A DNA stretch of 64,000 bases from Variovorax gracilis (GCF_030317115.1 NZ_JASZYF010000007.1:186001-250000), one strand, 5' to 3'; positions 47,872 through 56,970 are shown, counted from the stretch's first letter. A program made the numbers and translations. The notes: a model not told the origin generated them from the letters alone.

Positions 47872-48759
47872 ATGTCTACAGTCACACTCCAACATCTCCC
47901 CGCAGCGCGCGGTGCAACGCGGCGCACCAAGTCCGGCCCTGCGCAAGGCCCGTTTGCCATCGAAATGATGGAACTTGGCACGCCAACCAACCCCATGCGC
48001 GTGCGCGTCGGCCGCAAGCCGGGCAACGGCAAGGGCGTGCCCCTGCTCCTGTTCAATGGCATCGGCGGGAACATCGAGTTGCTGGCGCCGCTCGCGGAGC
48101 GGATGCCCGAGCGCGAAATCGTCGTCTTCGACATTCCCGGCGTGGGCCAGTCGGAGCTGCCTCGCTGGCCCTACCGGCTTGGCGGCATCGCACGGCTGGC
48201 TGCGCAGATCCTGGACCGGTTCGGTATCGACGACGTGGACGTGCTGGGCGTCTCCTGGGGCGGCGCCGCCGCGCAGGAGTTCGCCTATACCTGCCGCAAG
48301 CGCTGCCGCAGGCTCATCCTCTGCGCGACCGCCCCCGGCGTGGTGATGGTTCCAGCCAGCCCGAGCGTGCTGTGGAAGATGGCGACGCCGAAGCGCTACA
48401 TGAACGCCGAGTACTCGCGCAGCATCAGCGGCGACATCTACGGCGGTGATTTCCGCAAGAACCCTGCGCTGGCCACCGAACTGTTTCGCCACGTCAAGTA
48501 CAAGTCGCGGCTGGGCTACTACCTGCAGCTTCTCGCCGCCTCGGGCTGGACCAGCGTGCACTGGCTGCCGGGGCTGCGCCAGCCCACGCTGCTGATGGCG
48601 GGCGCGGACGACCCCCTGGTGCCGCTCGCCAACGCGCGGCTCATGCACATGCTGATTCGGCATTCGGAACTGAAGGTCCTCGACTGCGGCCACATGTTCC
48701 TGATGACCCGTGCCGATGAATCCGTCGCGGCCATCCGCGAATTCCTGGACAGGCCCTGA
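47872..48759 (+). CDS. Intracellular polyhydroxyalkanoate depolymerase-like alpha/beta hydrolase
   Basis: A 295-residue alpha/beta hydrolase close to medium-chain-length PHA depolymerase PhaZ. Nucleophile Ser in LGVSWGGAAAQEF, acid in MAGADDPLVPLA and His in LDCGHMFLMTR; the cap has ATAPGVVMVPASP and GDIYGGDFRKNP, typical of PhaZ. No signal peptide, so it acts on granules inside the cell. It begins a same-strand set with a MaoC hydratase and a PHA synthase. It could also be another esterase, but the two neighbours favour PhaZ. Confidence 0.8.
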   Translation: MSTVTLQHLPAARGATRRTKSGPAQGPFAIEMMELGTPTNPMRVRVGRKPGNGKGVPLLLFNGIGGNIELLAPLAERMPEREIVVFDIPGVGQSELPRWPYRLGGIARLAAQILDRFGIDDVDVLGVSWGGAAAQEFAYTCRKRCRRLILCATAPGVVMVPASPSVLWKMATPKRYMNAEYSRSISGDIYGGDFRKNPALATELFRHVKYKSRLGYYLQLLAASGWTSVHWLPGLRQPTLLMAGADDPLVPLANARLMHMLIRHSELKVLDCGHMFLMTRADESVAAIREFLDRP

Positions 48760-48816
48760 AGTCTTCGGGGTGCCTGGCCGTTCCTCTCATTCATTCATTG
48801 ATTGCCCCCCATCGCC

Positions 48817-49281
48817 ATGAGCACCCCTGAGTTCACCTTCCAATCCCTCGCCGGCCTCGTTGGCCAACGCATCGGCTCGTCGTCCTGGATCACCATCGAC
48901 CAGGCCCGCATCGACGAGTTCGCCCACTGCACGAACGACGCGCAGTGGATCCACGTCGACGCGGAACGCGCCGCCAAGGAGAGCCCCTTCGGCGGCACCG
49001 TCGCGCACGGATTCCTGACCCTGTCGCTGCTGGCGCCCACGGCCTTCGATGTCCTGATCTCGCACATGCAGCTCAAGCAGGCGGTGAACTACGGACTGGA
49101 CAAGACCCGCTTCATCGCACCCGTGCGCGCCGGCAAGCGGGTGCGAAACCACATCAGCGTGGTGTCGATCGAGGACAAGGGCAACGGCCGCCACCTGCTC
49201 ACCACCGAGAACACGGTGGAGATCGAGGGCGAGGACAAGCCCGCCCTGGTGGCCCACTCCATGGCCATGCTGATGGCCTGA
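48817..49281 (+). CDS. MaoC-like (R)-specific enoyl-CoA hydratase, PhaJ type
   Basis: A 154-residue hot-dog hydratase with the catalytic Asp and His in NDAQWIHVDAERA (D-x4-H) and the following GTVAHGFLTLSLL. Such enzymes add water to trans-enoyl-CoA giving (R)-3-hydroxyacyl-CoA, the substrate of PHA synthase. It lies between depolymerase-like and synthase genes, 28 bases upstream of the latter, which supports a PhaJ role. It is a paralog of the MaoC gene at 56.4 kb. Confidence 0.85.
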   Translation: MSTPEFTFQSLAGLVGQRIGSSSWITIDQARIDEFAHCTNDAQWIHVDAERAAKESPFGGTVAHGFLTLSLLAPTAFDVLISHMQLKQAVNYGLDKTRFIAPVRAGKRVRNHISVVSIEDKGNGRHLLTTENTVEIEGEDKPALVAHSMAMLMA

Positions 49282-49309
49282 TCCCCGAAGAAGCACAAGG
49301 AGACAGAGA

Positions 49310-51190
49310 ATGGCGACAACATCATCGGCCGTTGACAAGGCACCCCTGAAGAAGAAGGCGGCCATGCCGAAGCCGGCATCGCCGCCCGCGCGCAAGCGCG
49401 CATCGGCTAAGGCCGGCGCGCAGACGCCCCCGAAGGACGCGCCACCCACGGCGGCGAAGCCGGCCAGGAGGCCCGCCCGCACGACGCCCGATCCCACGAC
49501 CGTGGTCAACGAACTCAGCGACCTGGTGGCCCGCGCCAGCGAAAACACCCTGGCGCCGAACCCGCTGATCGGGCTGCGGGCCAGCGATTTTGCGGAGGCC
49601 GCGCAATCGCTGCTCAAGCTGACGGCAGTCTCTCCGGGCGCCACGATCGGCTCGCTGGCCAAGTACGCAAAGTCCCTGGGCCAGATCGTGCAGGGCCGCT
49701 CCGAACTGGCGCCGGACCCCAAGGACCGACGCTTCGCGGACCCGGCCTGGCAGGGCAATTTCGCCTACAAGCGCCTGATGCAGAACTACCTGCTCGCGCA
49801 CAACGAATTCAACAGCCTGATCGCCGGCTCCAAGCTGGGCGAGCGCGAAAAGGGGCAGGCGCAGTTCCTCACTGCGCTCGTGACGGACGCCCTCGCGCCG
49901 AGCAACTGGCTGATTGGCAATCCCGCCGCGGTGCGCAAGGTCGTCGACACCGGCGGCGCGAGCCTGGTGAAGGGCGTCAAGAACCTCGTGAGCGACATGC
50001 GGCACAACCACATGATGCCGATGCAGGTGGACAGCACGCCGTTCAAGATCGGCGAGAACATGGCCGCCTCGGCAGGCCAGGTGGTCTATCGCTGCGAGAC
50101 CTTCGAACTGATCCAGTACACGCCCAGCACGCCGAAGGTGTACCAGCGCCCGCTGGTCATGGTGCCGCCGCAGGTCAACAAGTTTTATGCGGTCGACCTC
50201 GCGCCGGAGAAGAGCCTCGTCAAGTGGACGGTGGACAGCGGCGTGCAGATGTTCATGATCAGCTGGCGCAATCCCACGGCCGAGCACCGCGACTGGGGGC
50301 TCGAGCACTACGCGATGGCGGTGAACGAGGCGGTCGACGTGGCGCGCCAGGTCACCGGCAGTCCCGACGTCAACATGTGGGGCTCCTGTTCGGGTGGCAT
50401 GACGCTGGCGGCCTACCTGGGCTACCTCGCTGGCATCGGCGACACCAAGGTGGCGAACGTGTCCTGGGCGGTGTGCGTGCTCGACGGCGCCCGCGCGATG
50501 GACGACACCACGCTGGGCCTGTTCAACTCACCCGCGGCGGTGCGCGCGGCGCGCGCCCGCTCGCGCAACAAGGGCGTGGTGGAGGGCTCCGAGATGGCCA
50601 CCATGTTCGCCTGGCTGCGGCCCAACGATCTGATCTGGAACTACTGGGTCAACAACTACCTGCTGGGCAACAAGCCGCCGGCCTTCGACATCCTGGCCTG
50701 GAACGCCGACACCACGCGTCTGCCGGCGCGCTTCCATTCGGACCTTCTGGACATCATCGAGAAGAACCCCTACGTCAAAGCCGGCTCGATGACCATCAGG
50801 GGCGTTCCGATCGACATGTCGAAGGTGGACATCGGCGCCTATGTGATTGGCGGCATCACCGACCACATCACGCCGTGGAAGAGCTGCTATGCCACGGCGC
50901 GCGTGTTCGGCGACGACGCCACCTTCGTGCTAGCCAACGCGGGCCACCTGCAGAGCCTGATCAACCCTCCGGGCGCGCCCAAGGCCTACTTCTCGACCGC
51001 ACCCAGTCGCCAGGCCGATCCCGAGGAATGGACTCGCGCTGCGGTGCGCCAGGAAGGAAGCTGGTGGCCGCACTGGCGGGCATGGATGCAAGAGCGCTCG
51101 GGCAGTCAGGTCGAGGCACCCAGAAAGCCAGGCTCAAGAACCCATCGCGCGCTCTGCGCGGCGCCAGGAGAGTACGTGCTCGAACGTTGA
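49310..51190 (+). CDS. phaC: Polyhydroxyalkanoate synthase PhaC with long basic N-terminal tail
   Basis: Polymerises (R)-3-hydroxyacyl-CoA into PHA. The lipase-like box GSCSGGMTLA has the catalytic Cys; Asp lies in GGITDHITPWKSC and His in ANAGHLQSLINPPG. Sequence features (RPNDLIWNYWVNNYLLG, FDILAWNADTTRLPARFHSD) match class II-like synthases. The protein is 626 residues, longer than the class II norm near 560, owing to about 60 N-terminal residues rich in Lys, Ala and Pro (PLKKKAAMPKPASPPARKRA). That tail looks like the DNA-binding tails of PhaF/PhaM granule proteins. It ends the PHA set and converges with the broken acyl-CoA dehydrogenase. Confidence 0.9.
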   Translation: MATTSSAVDKAPLKKKAAMPKPASPPARKRASAKAGAQTPPKDAPPTAAKPARRPARTTPDPTTVVNELSDLVARASENTLAPNPLIGLRASDFAEAAQSLLKLTAVSPGATIGSLAKYAKSLGQIVQGRSELAPDPKDRRFADPAWQGNFAYKRLMQNYLLAHNEFNSLIAGSKLGEREKGQAQFLTALVTDALAPSNWLIGNPAAVRKVVDTGGASLVKGVKNLVSDMRHNHMMPMQVDSTPFKIGENMAASAGQVVYRCETFELIQYTPSTPKVYQRPLVMVPPQVNKFYAVDLAPEKSLVKWTVDSGVQMFMISWRNPTAEHRDWGLEHYAMAVNEAVDVARQVTGSPDVNMWGSCSGGMTLAAYLGYLAGIGDTKVANVSWAVCVLDGARAMDDTTLGLFNSPAAVRAARARSRNKGVVEGSEMATMFAWLRPNDLIWNYWVNNYLLGNKPPAFDILAWNADTTRLPARFHSDLLDIIEKNPYVKAGSMTIRGVPIDMSKVDIGAYVIGGITDHITPWKSCYATARVFGDDATFVLANAGHLQSLINPPGAPKAYFSTAPSRQADPEEWTRAAVRQEGSWWPHWRAWMQERSGSQVEAPRKPGSRTHRALCAAPGEYVLER

Positions 51191-51255
51191 GGCTCTCTCA
51201 AAGGCGCTTTTGCTCCGTTGTGGCTATCAGCGGTGTTTTCGTGGATGCCCCGCAC

Positions 51256-52358
51256 CTAGCCCGTGATGTCCTTGCCGAAGATGGAGCGCGCAATCACCAG
51301 TTTCTGGATTTCGTTGGTGCCTTCATAGATCTCGGCGATCTTGCAATCTCGGTAGATCTCCTCGACCCGGTAGTGCGAACCGTCAGCCGCCAGTTCCGAC
51401 ATGAACCCGTAGCCGCCAAATATCTGAACCCCATCGCGTGCGAACTCCGCAGCAAGGTTGGTCGCGTACCACTTCGCCATCGCGGCCTCTGGCTCCGGGA
51501 AGGCCTCCCCCGCATCCATGCGCAGCGCAGCCTTCATGTAGAGGTTGCGCGCGTTCTCGATCTCGGTGGCGCGCTCCGCGAGCTTGAACTGCCAGTGCTG
51601 GAACTGCGCGATCGCCTTGCCGAATGCCTGCCGCGGCTTCAGCCGCTCGACGCTGTGATCGAAGGTCGCCTGAGCCATGCCGACGCCGCTGGCCGCGATG
51701 CCGATGCGGCCGTAGGTCAATGTCTGCAGTGCGATCTTCAAGCCGCCACCCACTGCGCCAACGACGTTCTCGGCGGGAACCTGCACGTTGTCGAATAGAT
51801 GTCCGCCGTGAGCTGGCCGTGGTTGCCCATCTTCCGGTCCGGTGCGCCGACGCGCACGCCCGGCGCATCAAGATCGATGACGATCTCCGTCATGCGCCCT
51901 TCCTCCGCGCACAGCAGAACGACGAAATCGGCTACCGGCGCGTTCGTGATGAAGCGCTTGCGGCCATTGACCACATAGCCCGCGCCTTCGCGGTTCGCAA
52001 AGGTCTGCATCGTCTTGATGCTCAGGTCCGTGCTCGCGTCGGGTTCGGTGGTCGCGAAGCTGCCGATCTTCTCGCCGGCCAGGAGCGGTGCGAGGTAGCG
52101 CTGCTGCAACTCGGGCGAAGCATGCTCCAGCGCATGGCCGGCCAGGATGCAATGCACATCCACGACGGCAGCGACGGAGTTCGAGTGGTAGGCCAGTTCC
52201 TCGATAAGCGCGGCGGTCGCGCAAGCGGGGTACTTCAATCCACGGCCCCCCACTTCGGCCGCGAAGGGAATGCGGAACAGACCCGCCTCGGCCATCTTGC
52301 GAAAGAGCTCGCGAGGGAAGTCGACTTGAGAGTTCGTAGTCAGACGACGCTCAGGCAT
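51256..52358 (-). pseudogene. Broken acyl-CoA dehydrogenase (frameshift, short N-terminus)
   Basis: Two frames together make one acyl-CoA dehydrogenase. The first reads DFPRELFRKMAEAGLFRIPF to GAPDRKMGNHGQLTADI, then shifts near 51800; the second begins at VPAENVVGAVGGGLKIALQT and runs to YEGTNEIQKLVIARSIFGKD. At the joint the DNA reads ATCTATTCGACAACGTG, which becomes the expected F-D-N-V-Q if one base is restored. The N-terminus starts abruptly, lacking the usual 30-50 residues, and overlaps the end of AraC2 by eight bases. So both truncation and a one-base deletion are present, unless the latter is a sequencing error. Confidence 0.8.
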
Positions 52359-53370
52359 CGGGCCGTTCCGCGACGACGTTCATGCGGTGTCGCAGCCCGG
52401 CAACCTCGCCGAACTGCTGCTTGTACCACCGCGAGAAAGCACTCAACGCAGAAAACCCGAGCAGCTCGGCAATCTGCGACAGTGGCCGCGTGCCGTCGTC
52501 GATGTAGTGCACGGCCAGTTCCCGACGGATGGTGTTCACAACCTCTCGGAACGCCGTGCCCTCGCGGACGAGACGCCGATGCACGGTCTGCCTATCGACG
52601 CCAAGTTGCTGCGCCACCTGCTCGATCGAGCATTTGCCAGAAGGCAGCAGCACCAGCAGGATGTTGCGCACGTTGTCGACCGTGCTCATGCGCGCCGAAC
52701 CGGCGGAAGCTTCCAGAACCTGTCGCGCGTAGCGCGCCATCACCGGGTCGGCCATCGGATTCGGTGCATCCAGGTCGCTTGTCGTGCAGACGAGCCCGTT
52801 GAAATCCTGTCCGAAGTAGACGCCGTAGCCAAAGAGCTGAAAGTGCAGGCTCGGATCGCGCGGCGGTGCGTGCGCGAAGCAGACCCTCAACGGGTTCCAC
52901 GCCGGCCCGAGGAAAAACTTCAGGTTCCGGAACATCACCCCGACAAGCAGTTCCGTCGACTGACGCGACGAGCCACCCTGGCCCACGAGAAATTCCTCCC
53001 GCATCACGGCGATGCCATTGGCCTCTTCAAGCTCCACGAACAACGATTCGTTGAGCACGTGGCTGTAGCGCATCATCGCCCGCACGACGCGCCGCACTGT
53101 CGGCTCCTCGCGCGCCACCAGCGCGACCGCGCCGAGGTTTGAAAGTTGCCGCGTTTCGGCCATGCGCAGGCCGAAGTTGTCCATGCCGCTGGCGGTCGCC
53201 GAGGTCTCGAGCAGGTCTCGAACCGCCTGGCTCGGAATGCGCATATCGGGATCGTGAAGGCAGCTCGGATTCAAGCCTACCGCAGCCAGCAAAGCCAGCG
53301 GATCAAGTCCGACCGCACGCGCCACCTCGGCGTAGTTGGTCAGGCTGGCACTGCGGACGAGGTTTGACAT
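52351..53370 (-). CDS. AraC-family regulator, copy 2
   Basis: A 339-residue AraC-type factor with the same layout as copy 1: N-terminal Arabinose_bd-like domain (SASLTNYAEVARAVGLDPLA, GLRMAETRQLSNLGAVALVA) and C-terminal HTH (VAQQLGVDRQTVHRRLVREG, LSQIAELLGFSALSAFSRWY). A GTG upstream would start inside the operator; the ATG (MSNLVRSASLTN) is far more likely and puts the last TTAACC box only three bases before the start, so binding there should block its own expression. It is divergent from CMD2-BKACE2. Confidence 0.9.
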   Translation of the reverse strand: MSNLVRSASLTNYAEVARAVGLDPLALLAAVGLNPSCLHDPDMRIPSQAVRDLLETSATASGMDNFGLRMAETRQLSNLGAVALVAREEPTVRRVVRAMMRYSHVLNESLFVELEEANGIAVMREEFLVGQGGSSRQSTELLVGVMFRNLKFFLGPAWNPLRVCFAHAPPRDPSLHFQLFGYGVYFGQDFNGLVCTTSDLDAPNPMADPVMARYARQVLEASAGSARMSTVDNVRNILLVLLPSGKCSIEQVAQQLGVDRQTVHRRLVREGTAFREVVNTIRRELAVHYIDDGTRPLSQIAELLGFSALSAFSRWYKQQFGEVAGLRHRMNVVAERPDA

Positions 53371-53372
53371 CG

Positions 53373-53450
53373 GGTTAACGCGAAGTGTCACATCAGGTTA
53401 AGCAGCTGTCACAGCGGGTCAATCGGCATCTCCCCTTGCTCGGAACAATC
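53373..53450. promoter_or_regulatory. Shared operator region, copy 2 (AraC2/CMD2-BKACE2)
   Basis: The inverted counterpart of 43027-43104, identical at 71 of 78 bases without gaps. It carries the same boxes, here as GGTTAA (53373, 53396) and TGTCACA (53386, 53407) on the plus strand. The block ends three bases from the AraC2 start codon and lies 66 bases before CMD2. Confidence 0.75.
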
Positions 53451-53516
53451 AGTCTTCCGAATCAGCTGCAGACGCGAAGGCAACGGGCAGCGACAACCTC
53501 AAGGAGACATGACCCG

Positions 53517-53897
53517 ATGGATCGAAACAACGCACCAACACCCACACCGGTTTGCGACCGCCTGCGCGAGAGCGGCAACTGGAACCCCAACTGGGAACCC
53601 TTTGCCGAACTCGACCCGGCCTGGACCGAGAAGTTCATGGCGATGGGCATCACGCCCATGGTCTCGGGCGTGCTCGATGCAAAGACCATCGAGTTCATCT
53701 CCATCGCCGTTGACGCCTCGTGCACCCACATGTACGGGCCGGGCGTGCGCCGCCACATCCGCAAGGCTCTGGCCCTCGGCGCCACGAAGGAAGAGATCAC
53801 CGCCGTGCTGCAGTGCGTGAGCGTGCTGGGCATCCACACCATGAGCCTCGCCGCGCCCATCCTGCTGGACGAACTGGCGTCCGTATCCACGCGCTGA
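53517..53897 (+). CDS. Carboxymuconolactone-decarboxylase-family protein, copy 2
   Basis: A 126-residue AhpD/CMD-family protein related to copy 1: SGNWNPNWEPFAELDPAWTE, TIEFISIAVDASCTHMYGPG and VRRHIRKALALGATKEEITA. As in copy 1 no CxxC pair is seen. AAGGAG lies a little far upstream; an ATG eight bases earlier is in another frame. It is the first gene after the operator and is followed by BKACE2 after 47 bases. Close association with BKACE in this copy suggests it acts in the same step or on the same compound. Confidence 0.83.
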   Translation: MDRNNAPTPTPVCDRLRESGNWNPNWEPFAELDPAWTEKFMAMGITPMVSGVLDAKTIEFISIAVDASCTHMYGPGVRRHIRKALALGATKEEITAVLQCVSVLGIHTMSLAAPILLDELASVSTR

Positions 53898-53944
53898 CCG
53901 GCCGCCTCCAGCACTTCATTTTCTGAACCCCAAGGACCCACATC

Positions 53945-55000
53945 ATGCAATTCTTCGACGACTCCCTCCTGCCCGAAAACCAGCAGCCCCTGGTCATTCA
54001 GGTCGCGCCCTACGGCCCCCAGTGGGATGCCAGCGACTCCGACGACATCGCCGTGTCGATGGACGCCCAGGTCCAGAAGGCGGTCGATTGCTGGAACGCC
54101 GGTGCCACCGTGCTGCACGTGCACGTGCGCGAAGAAGACGGCAAGGGCAGCAAGCGCCTGTCCAAGTTCAACGAGATGCTGGCGCGTCTGCGCGAAGCGG
54201 TGCCCAAGATGATCCTGCAGGTGGGCGGCTCGATCTCCTTCGCCCCCGAGGACGACGGCCAGGCCGCCAAGTGGATGACGGACGACACGCGCCACATGCT
54301 GGCCGAGCTGAACCCGCGCCCCGACCAGGTGACGATCGCGATCAACACCAGCCAGATGAATGTGATGGAGCTGATGACCGAGGCCGACGTGGCGGGCACG
54401 TCGCTCGCCAATCCGGCCCTGCAAGCGGCATACCGCGACATGATCGTGCCCTCCAACCCCTCCTGGCACGAGGAGCACCTGCGCCGCCTGGTGGCCAACG
54501 GCATCCAGCCGCACTTCATGCTCGCCCATCTCAGTCAACTCGAGACGGTGGAGCGACTCATTCGGCGCGGCGTGTACATGGGCCCGCTGATCCTGAACTA
54601 CGTGGCGATCGGTGGCGGTGCCGCCGGCGTCAATCCGGCCGACATGATGGAGTTCGTGCGCCGCACGCCCGACGGCGCGACGCTGACGATCGAGACGCTG
54701 AACCGCAACGTGATCCCGCTCAACACGATGGCGATTGCGATGGGCATGCATGTGCGCGTGGGCATCGAGGACACGCTGTTCGGGCCGACCGGCGAGCGCA
54801 TGACTTCGGTGCAGCAGATCGAGGCCATGGTGGCCATCGCGCGGGTTCTGAACCGTGACATCGCCAGCGGCGACGACGCGCGCAGCATCTACCGGATCGG
54901 CGAGACCTACCGCAGCACGGAAGAGACGCTGGCGCGGATCGGATTCGCACCGAACCGCGCGCAGGGCCAGCGCGGCGTACCGATGCGCGTGGCCGCCTGA
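53945..55000 (+). CDS. Beta-keto acid cleavage enzyme (BKACE, DUF849), copy 2
   Basis: A 351-residue BKACE, identical in length and about 93% identical to copy 1. The His-x-His (TVLHVHVREEDGKGS) and Glu-Asp (HVRVGIEDTLFGPTGERM) motifs are intact. Differences cluster in two areas that may line the substrate pocket or surface: SWHEEHLRRLVANG versus SWHVEHLKRLTASG, and TLNRNVIPLN versus TLNRHIYPMN. The 24 bases before the ATG are identical to those before copy 1. It is followed after 46 bases by an MFS carrier. Confidence 0.9.
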   Translation: MQFFDDSLLPENQQPLVIQVAPYGPQWDASDSDDIAVSMDAQVQKAVDCWNAGATVLHVHVREEDGKGSKRLSKFNEMLARLREAVPKMILQVGGSISFAPEDDGQAAKWMTDDTRHMLAELNPRPDQVTIAINTSQMNVMELMTEADVAGTSLANPALQAAYRDMIVPSNPSWHEEHLRRLVANGIQPHFMLAHLSQLETVERLIRRGVYMGPLILNYVAIGGGAAGVNPADMMEFVRRTPDGATLTIETLNRNVIPLNTMAIAMGMHVRVGIEDTLFGPTGERMTSVQQIEAMVAIARVLNRDIASGDDARSIYRIGETYRSTEETLARIGFAPNRAQGQRGVPMRVAA

Positions 55001-55046
55001 GGCCTGGTCTCGTCCAGGAAGTGACAAGAAACAAGAGACAACCGCC

Positions 55047-56360
55047 ATGAACCCCTCCCTGTCAGCCGCCGCGGCCTCCGTACCTTCACACGATCCAGGC
55101 CGCTTATCGCGCGTCTATGCGTGGGCGGTCTTTGCGCTCACCTTCGGGCTGATGCTGTCTGACTACCTGTCGCGACAGGTCATCGGCGCCGTGATTCCGG
55201 TCCTCAAGCTCGAGTGGGGGCTGCTGGACTCGCAACTCGGGATGCTGGTGAGCGTGGTCGCGCTCGTCGTTGGCCTGTTGACGGTGCCGATCTCGCTGAT
55301 CGCCGATCGTTGGGGACGGGTCAAGAGCATCACGGTGATGGCCTTCGTGTGGTGCCTGGCGACCATCGCCTGCGGCCTAGCGCAAAGCTACGGACAGTTG
55401 CTCGTGGCTCGAGCTTTCGTGGGCGTGGGTGAGGCGGCCTACGGCGCGGCCGGTGCCGCGTTGCTGGCACATGTATTTCCCGCACGGCAGCGTGCGGCAG
55501 TTCTGGGCGCTTTCCTGTCGGCCAGCTTGTTCGGCTCGGTGCTCGGCGTGGTCCTCGGCGGCGCAGTCGCTGCGCAATCGGGCTGGCGCATGGCCTTCTT
55601 CGTCGTCGGCGCGCCAGGACTGGTATTGGCCCTGATCTATCCATTTGTCGTGCGTGACTACAAGACGGTCGAATTTGCTCCCCAGGGCAAGGGCAATGCC
55701 GCCACGGCGCGATTGAGCCTCGCCCGGATGGCGCGCGAGGTGTTCGCCGCCCGCTCCGGCAACTTCGCTTATCTCGCAAGCGGCCTTCAGATGGCGATGC
55801 CGGCGATGCTGATCGCCTGGCTGCCCACCTATTTCATCCGCTTTTACGGAATGGACGTCAAGAAGGCTGCCTTGATGGCTGGCGTGGCAGTTCTGGCAGC
55901 AGGCGTCGGCATGATCTTCGGCGGCGGCATGGCGGACCGCTTGAGCGCCCGGCATCCCAGGCGCCGCGCCCTGGTACCGGCTGTCTATTCTGTGCTCACG
56001 GCAGTGACCCTGATCGCTGGGTTTGCGTTACCGCCCGGTCCGCTGGGACTGGGCCTGATCTTCCTCGGCGCCCTGTTTGCGGCTGCACAGGGCGGGTGCT
56101 CCACGGCCCTCGCATGCGATGTCACTCACCCCGGGGTGCGTGCGACGGTCACTGCGACGATGACGCTGGCCAACAACCTGCTCGGCCTCGCTCCGGGCCC
56201 GATCATCGTTGGCATGCTCTCGGACACATTTGGGCTGAAGGTTGCGCTGACGCTGACACCGGTCCTGGCGCTCGCGGCGGCTGTCTTCTTTGTGCTGGCC
56301 TCGCGCAGCTACGAACGGGACACGGGGCGCCATCTCATCGACGGCGCTCAACCCGCCTGA
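55047..56360 (+). CDS. Major facilitator superfamily transporter
   Basis: A 437-residue MFS carrier with about twelve hydrophobic helices. The loop 2-3 motif reads ADRWGRVKSI, followed by helix 4 with ARAFVGVGEAAYGAAGAALL. It resembles organic-acid/aromatic-acid or glycerol-3-phosphate-type permeases. The ATG chosen gives MNPSLSAAAASVPSH. Lying between BKACE2 and MaoC2, it probably imports the compound degraded by this operon. Confidence 0.85.
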   Translation: MNPSLSAAAASVPSHDPGRLSRVYAWAVFALTFGLMLSDYLSRQVIGAVIPVLKLEWGLLDSQLGMLVSVVALVVGLLTVPISLIADRWGRVKSITVMAFVWCLATIACGLAQSYGQLLVARAFVGVGEAAYGAAGAALLAHVFPARQRAAVLGAFLSASLFGSVLGVVLGGAVAAQSGWRMAFFVVGAPGLVLALIYPFVVRDYKTVEFAPQGKGNAATARLSLARMAREVFAARSGNFAYLASGLQMAMPAMLIAWLPTYFIRFYGMDVKKAALMAGVAVLAAGVGMIFGGGMADRLSARHPRRRALVPAVYSVLTAVTLIAGFALPPGPLGLGLIFLGALFAAAQGGCSTALACDVTHPGVRATVTATMTLANNLLGLAPGPIIVGMLSDTFGLKVALTLTPVLALAAAVFFVLASRSYERDTGRHLIDGAQPA

Positions 56361-56420
56361 GCGCACCTTTGCGCGCACAAGTTCATCGAACCCATTTCCA
56401 TTTTCTTGCCGGAGCCTCCA

Positions 56421-56897
56421 TTGGCCTATCCAACAAACTACTGTGTCGACACCTTGCATGACCACCTCGGTCATGATTTCGGCTGTTCGACTTCCACGCT
56501 GCTCGACCAGAGCCGCATCAACCACTTCGCCGAGTGCACCGGCGATGACCAGTGGATCCACGTCGATGTCGAACGTGCCCGCTTGCAGACGCCGTTCGCC
56601 AGCACGATCGCACACGGGCTTCTCTTGCTGTCGCTTGTTCCCACGGCGCAGTTCGAGTTGGGCGTGTACCCGCACGACGCCACTAACGTCCTGAACTATG
56701 GATTCGACAAGGTGCGCTTTCTCGCACCGGTGCCAGCAGGCTCGCGCGTTGTGGTCCAGGTGGAGCTGGCCGAAGTGGAGGCCAAGGGCCCTGGCCGCAC
56801 GTTGGTGCGCTGCCGCAACACGGCCTTCATCGAAGGAGCACAGGAGCGCCCGGTCATGGTGGCTGAATCGATGGGCATGGTGCTCATGGATGCCTGA
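56421..56897 (+). CDS. MaoC-like enoyl-CoA hydratase, copy 2
   Basis: A 158-residue hot-dog hydratase with the catalytic segment [14 protein letters not shown] and [18 protein letters not shown] at good distance behind GGAG is preferred as start ([12 protein letters not shown]); an earlier TTG would add five residues. It is a paralog of the MaoC gene in the PHA set. Located upstream of etfBA and an acyl-CoA dehydrogenase, it probably hydrates the enoyl-CoA made by the latter. Confidence 0.83.
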   Translation: MAYPTNYCVDTLHDHLGHDFGCSTSTLLDQSRINHFAECTGDDQWIHVDVERARLQTPFASTIAHGLLLLSLVPTAQFELGVYPHDATNVLNYGFDKVRFLAPVPAGSRVVVQVELAEVEAKGPGRTLVRCRNTAFIEGAQERPVMVAESMGMVLMDA

Positions 56898-56970
56898 CAA
56901 AGATCGGTTGCCGGCTCGTTCGCTAAGCACGGGCTGTCGACTTGTTATGAAAATAGATGGAGATAAAGCA

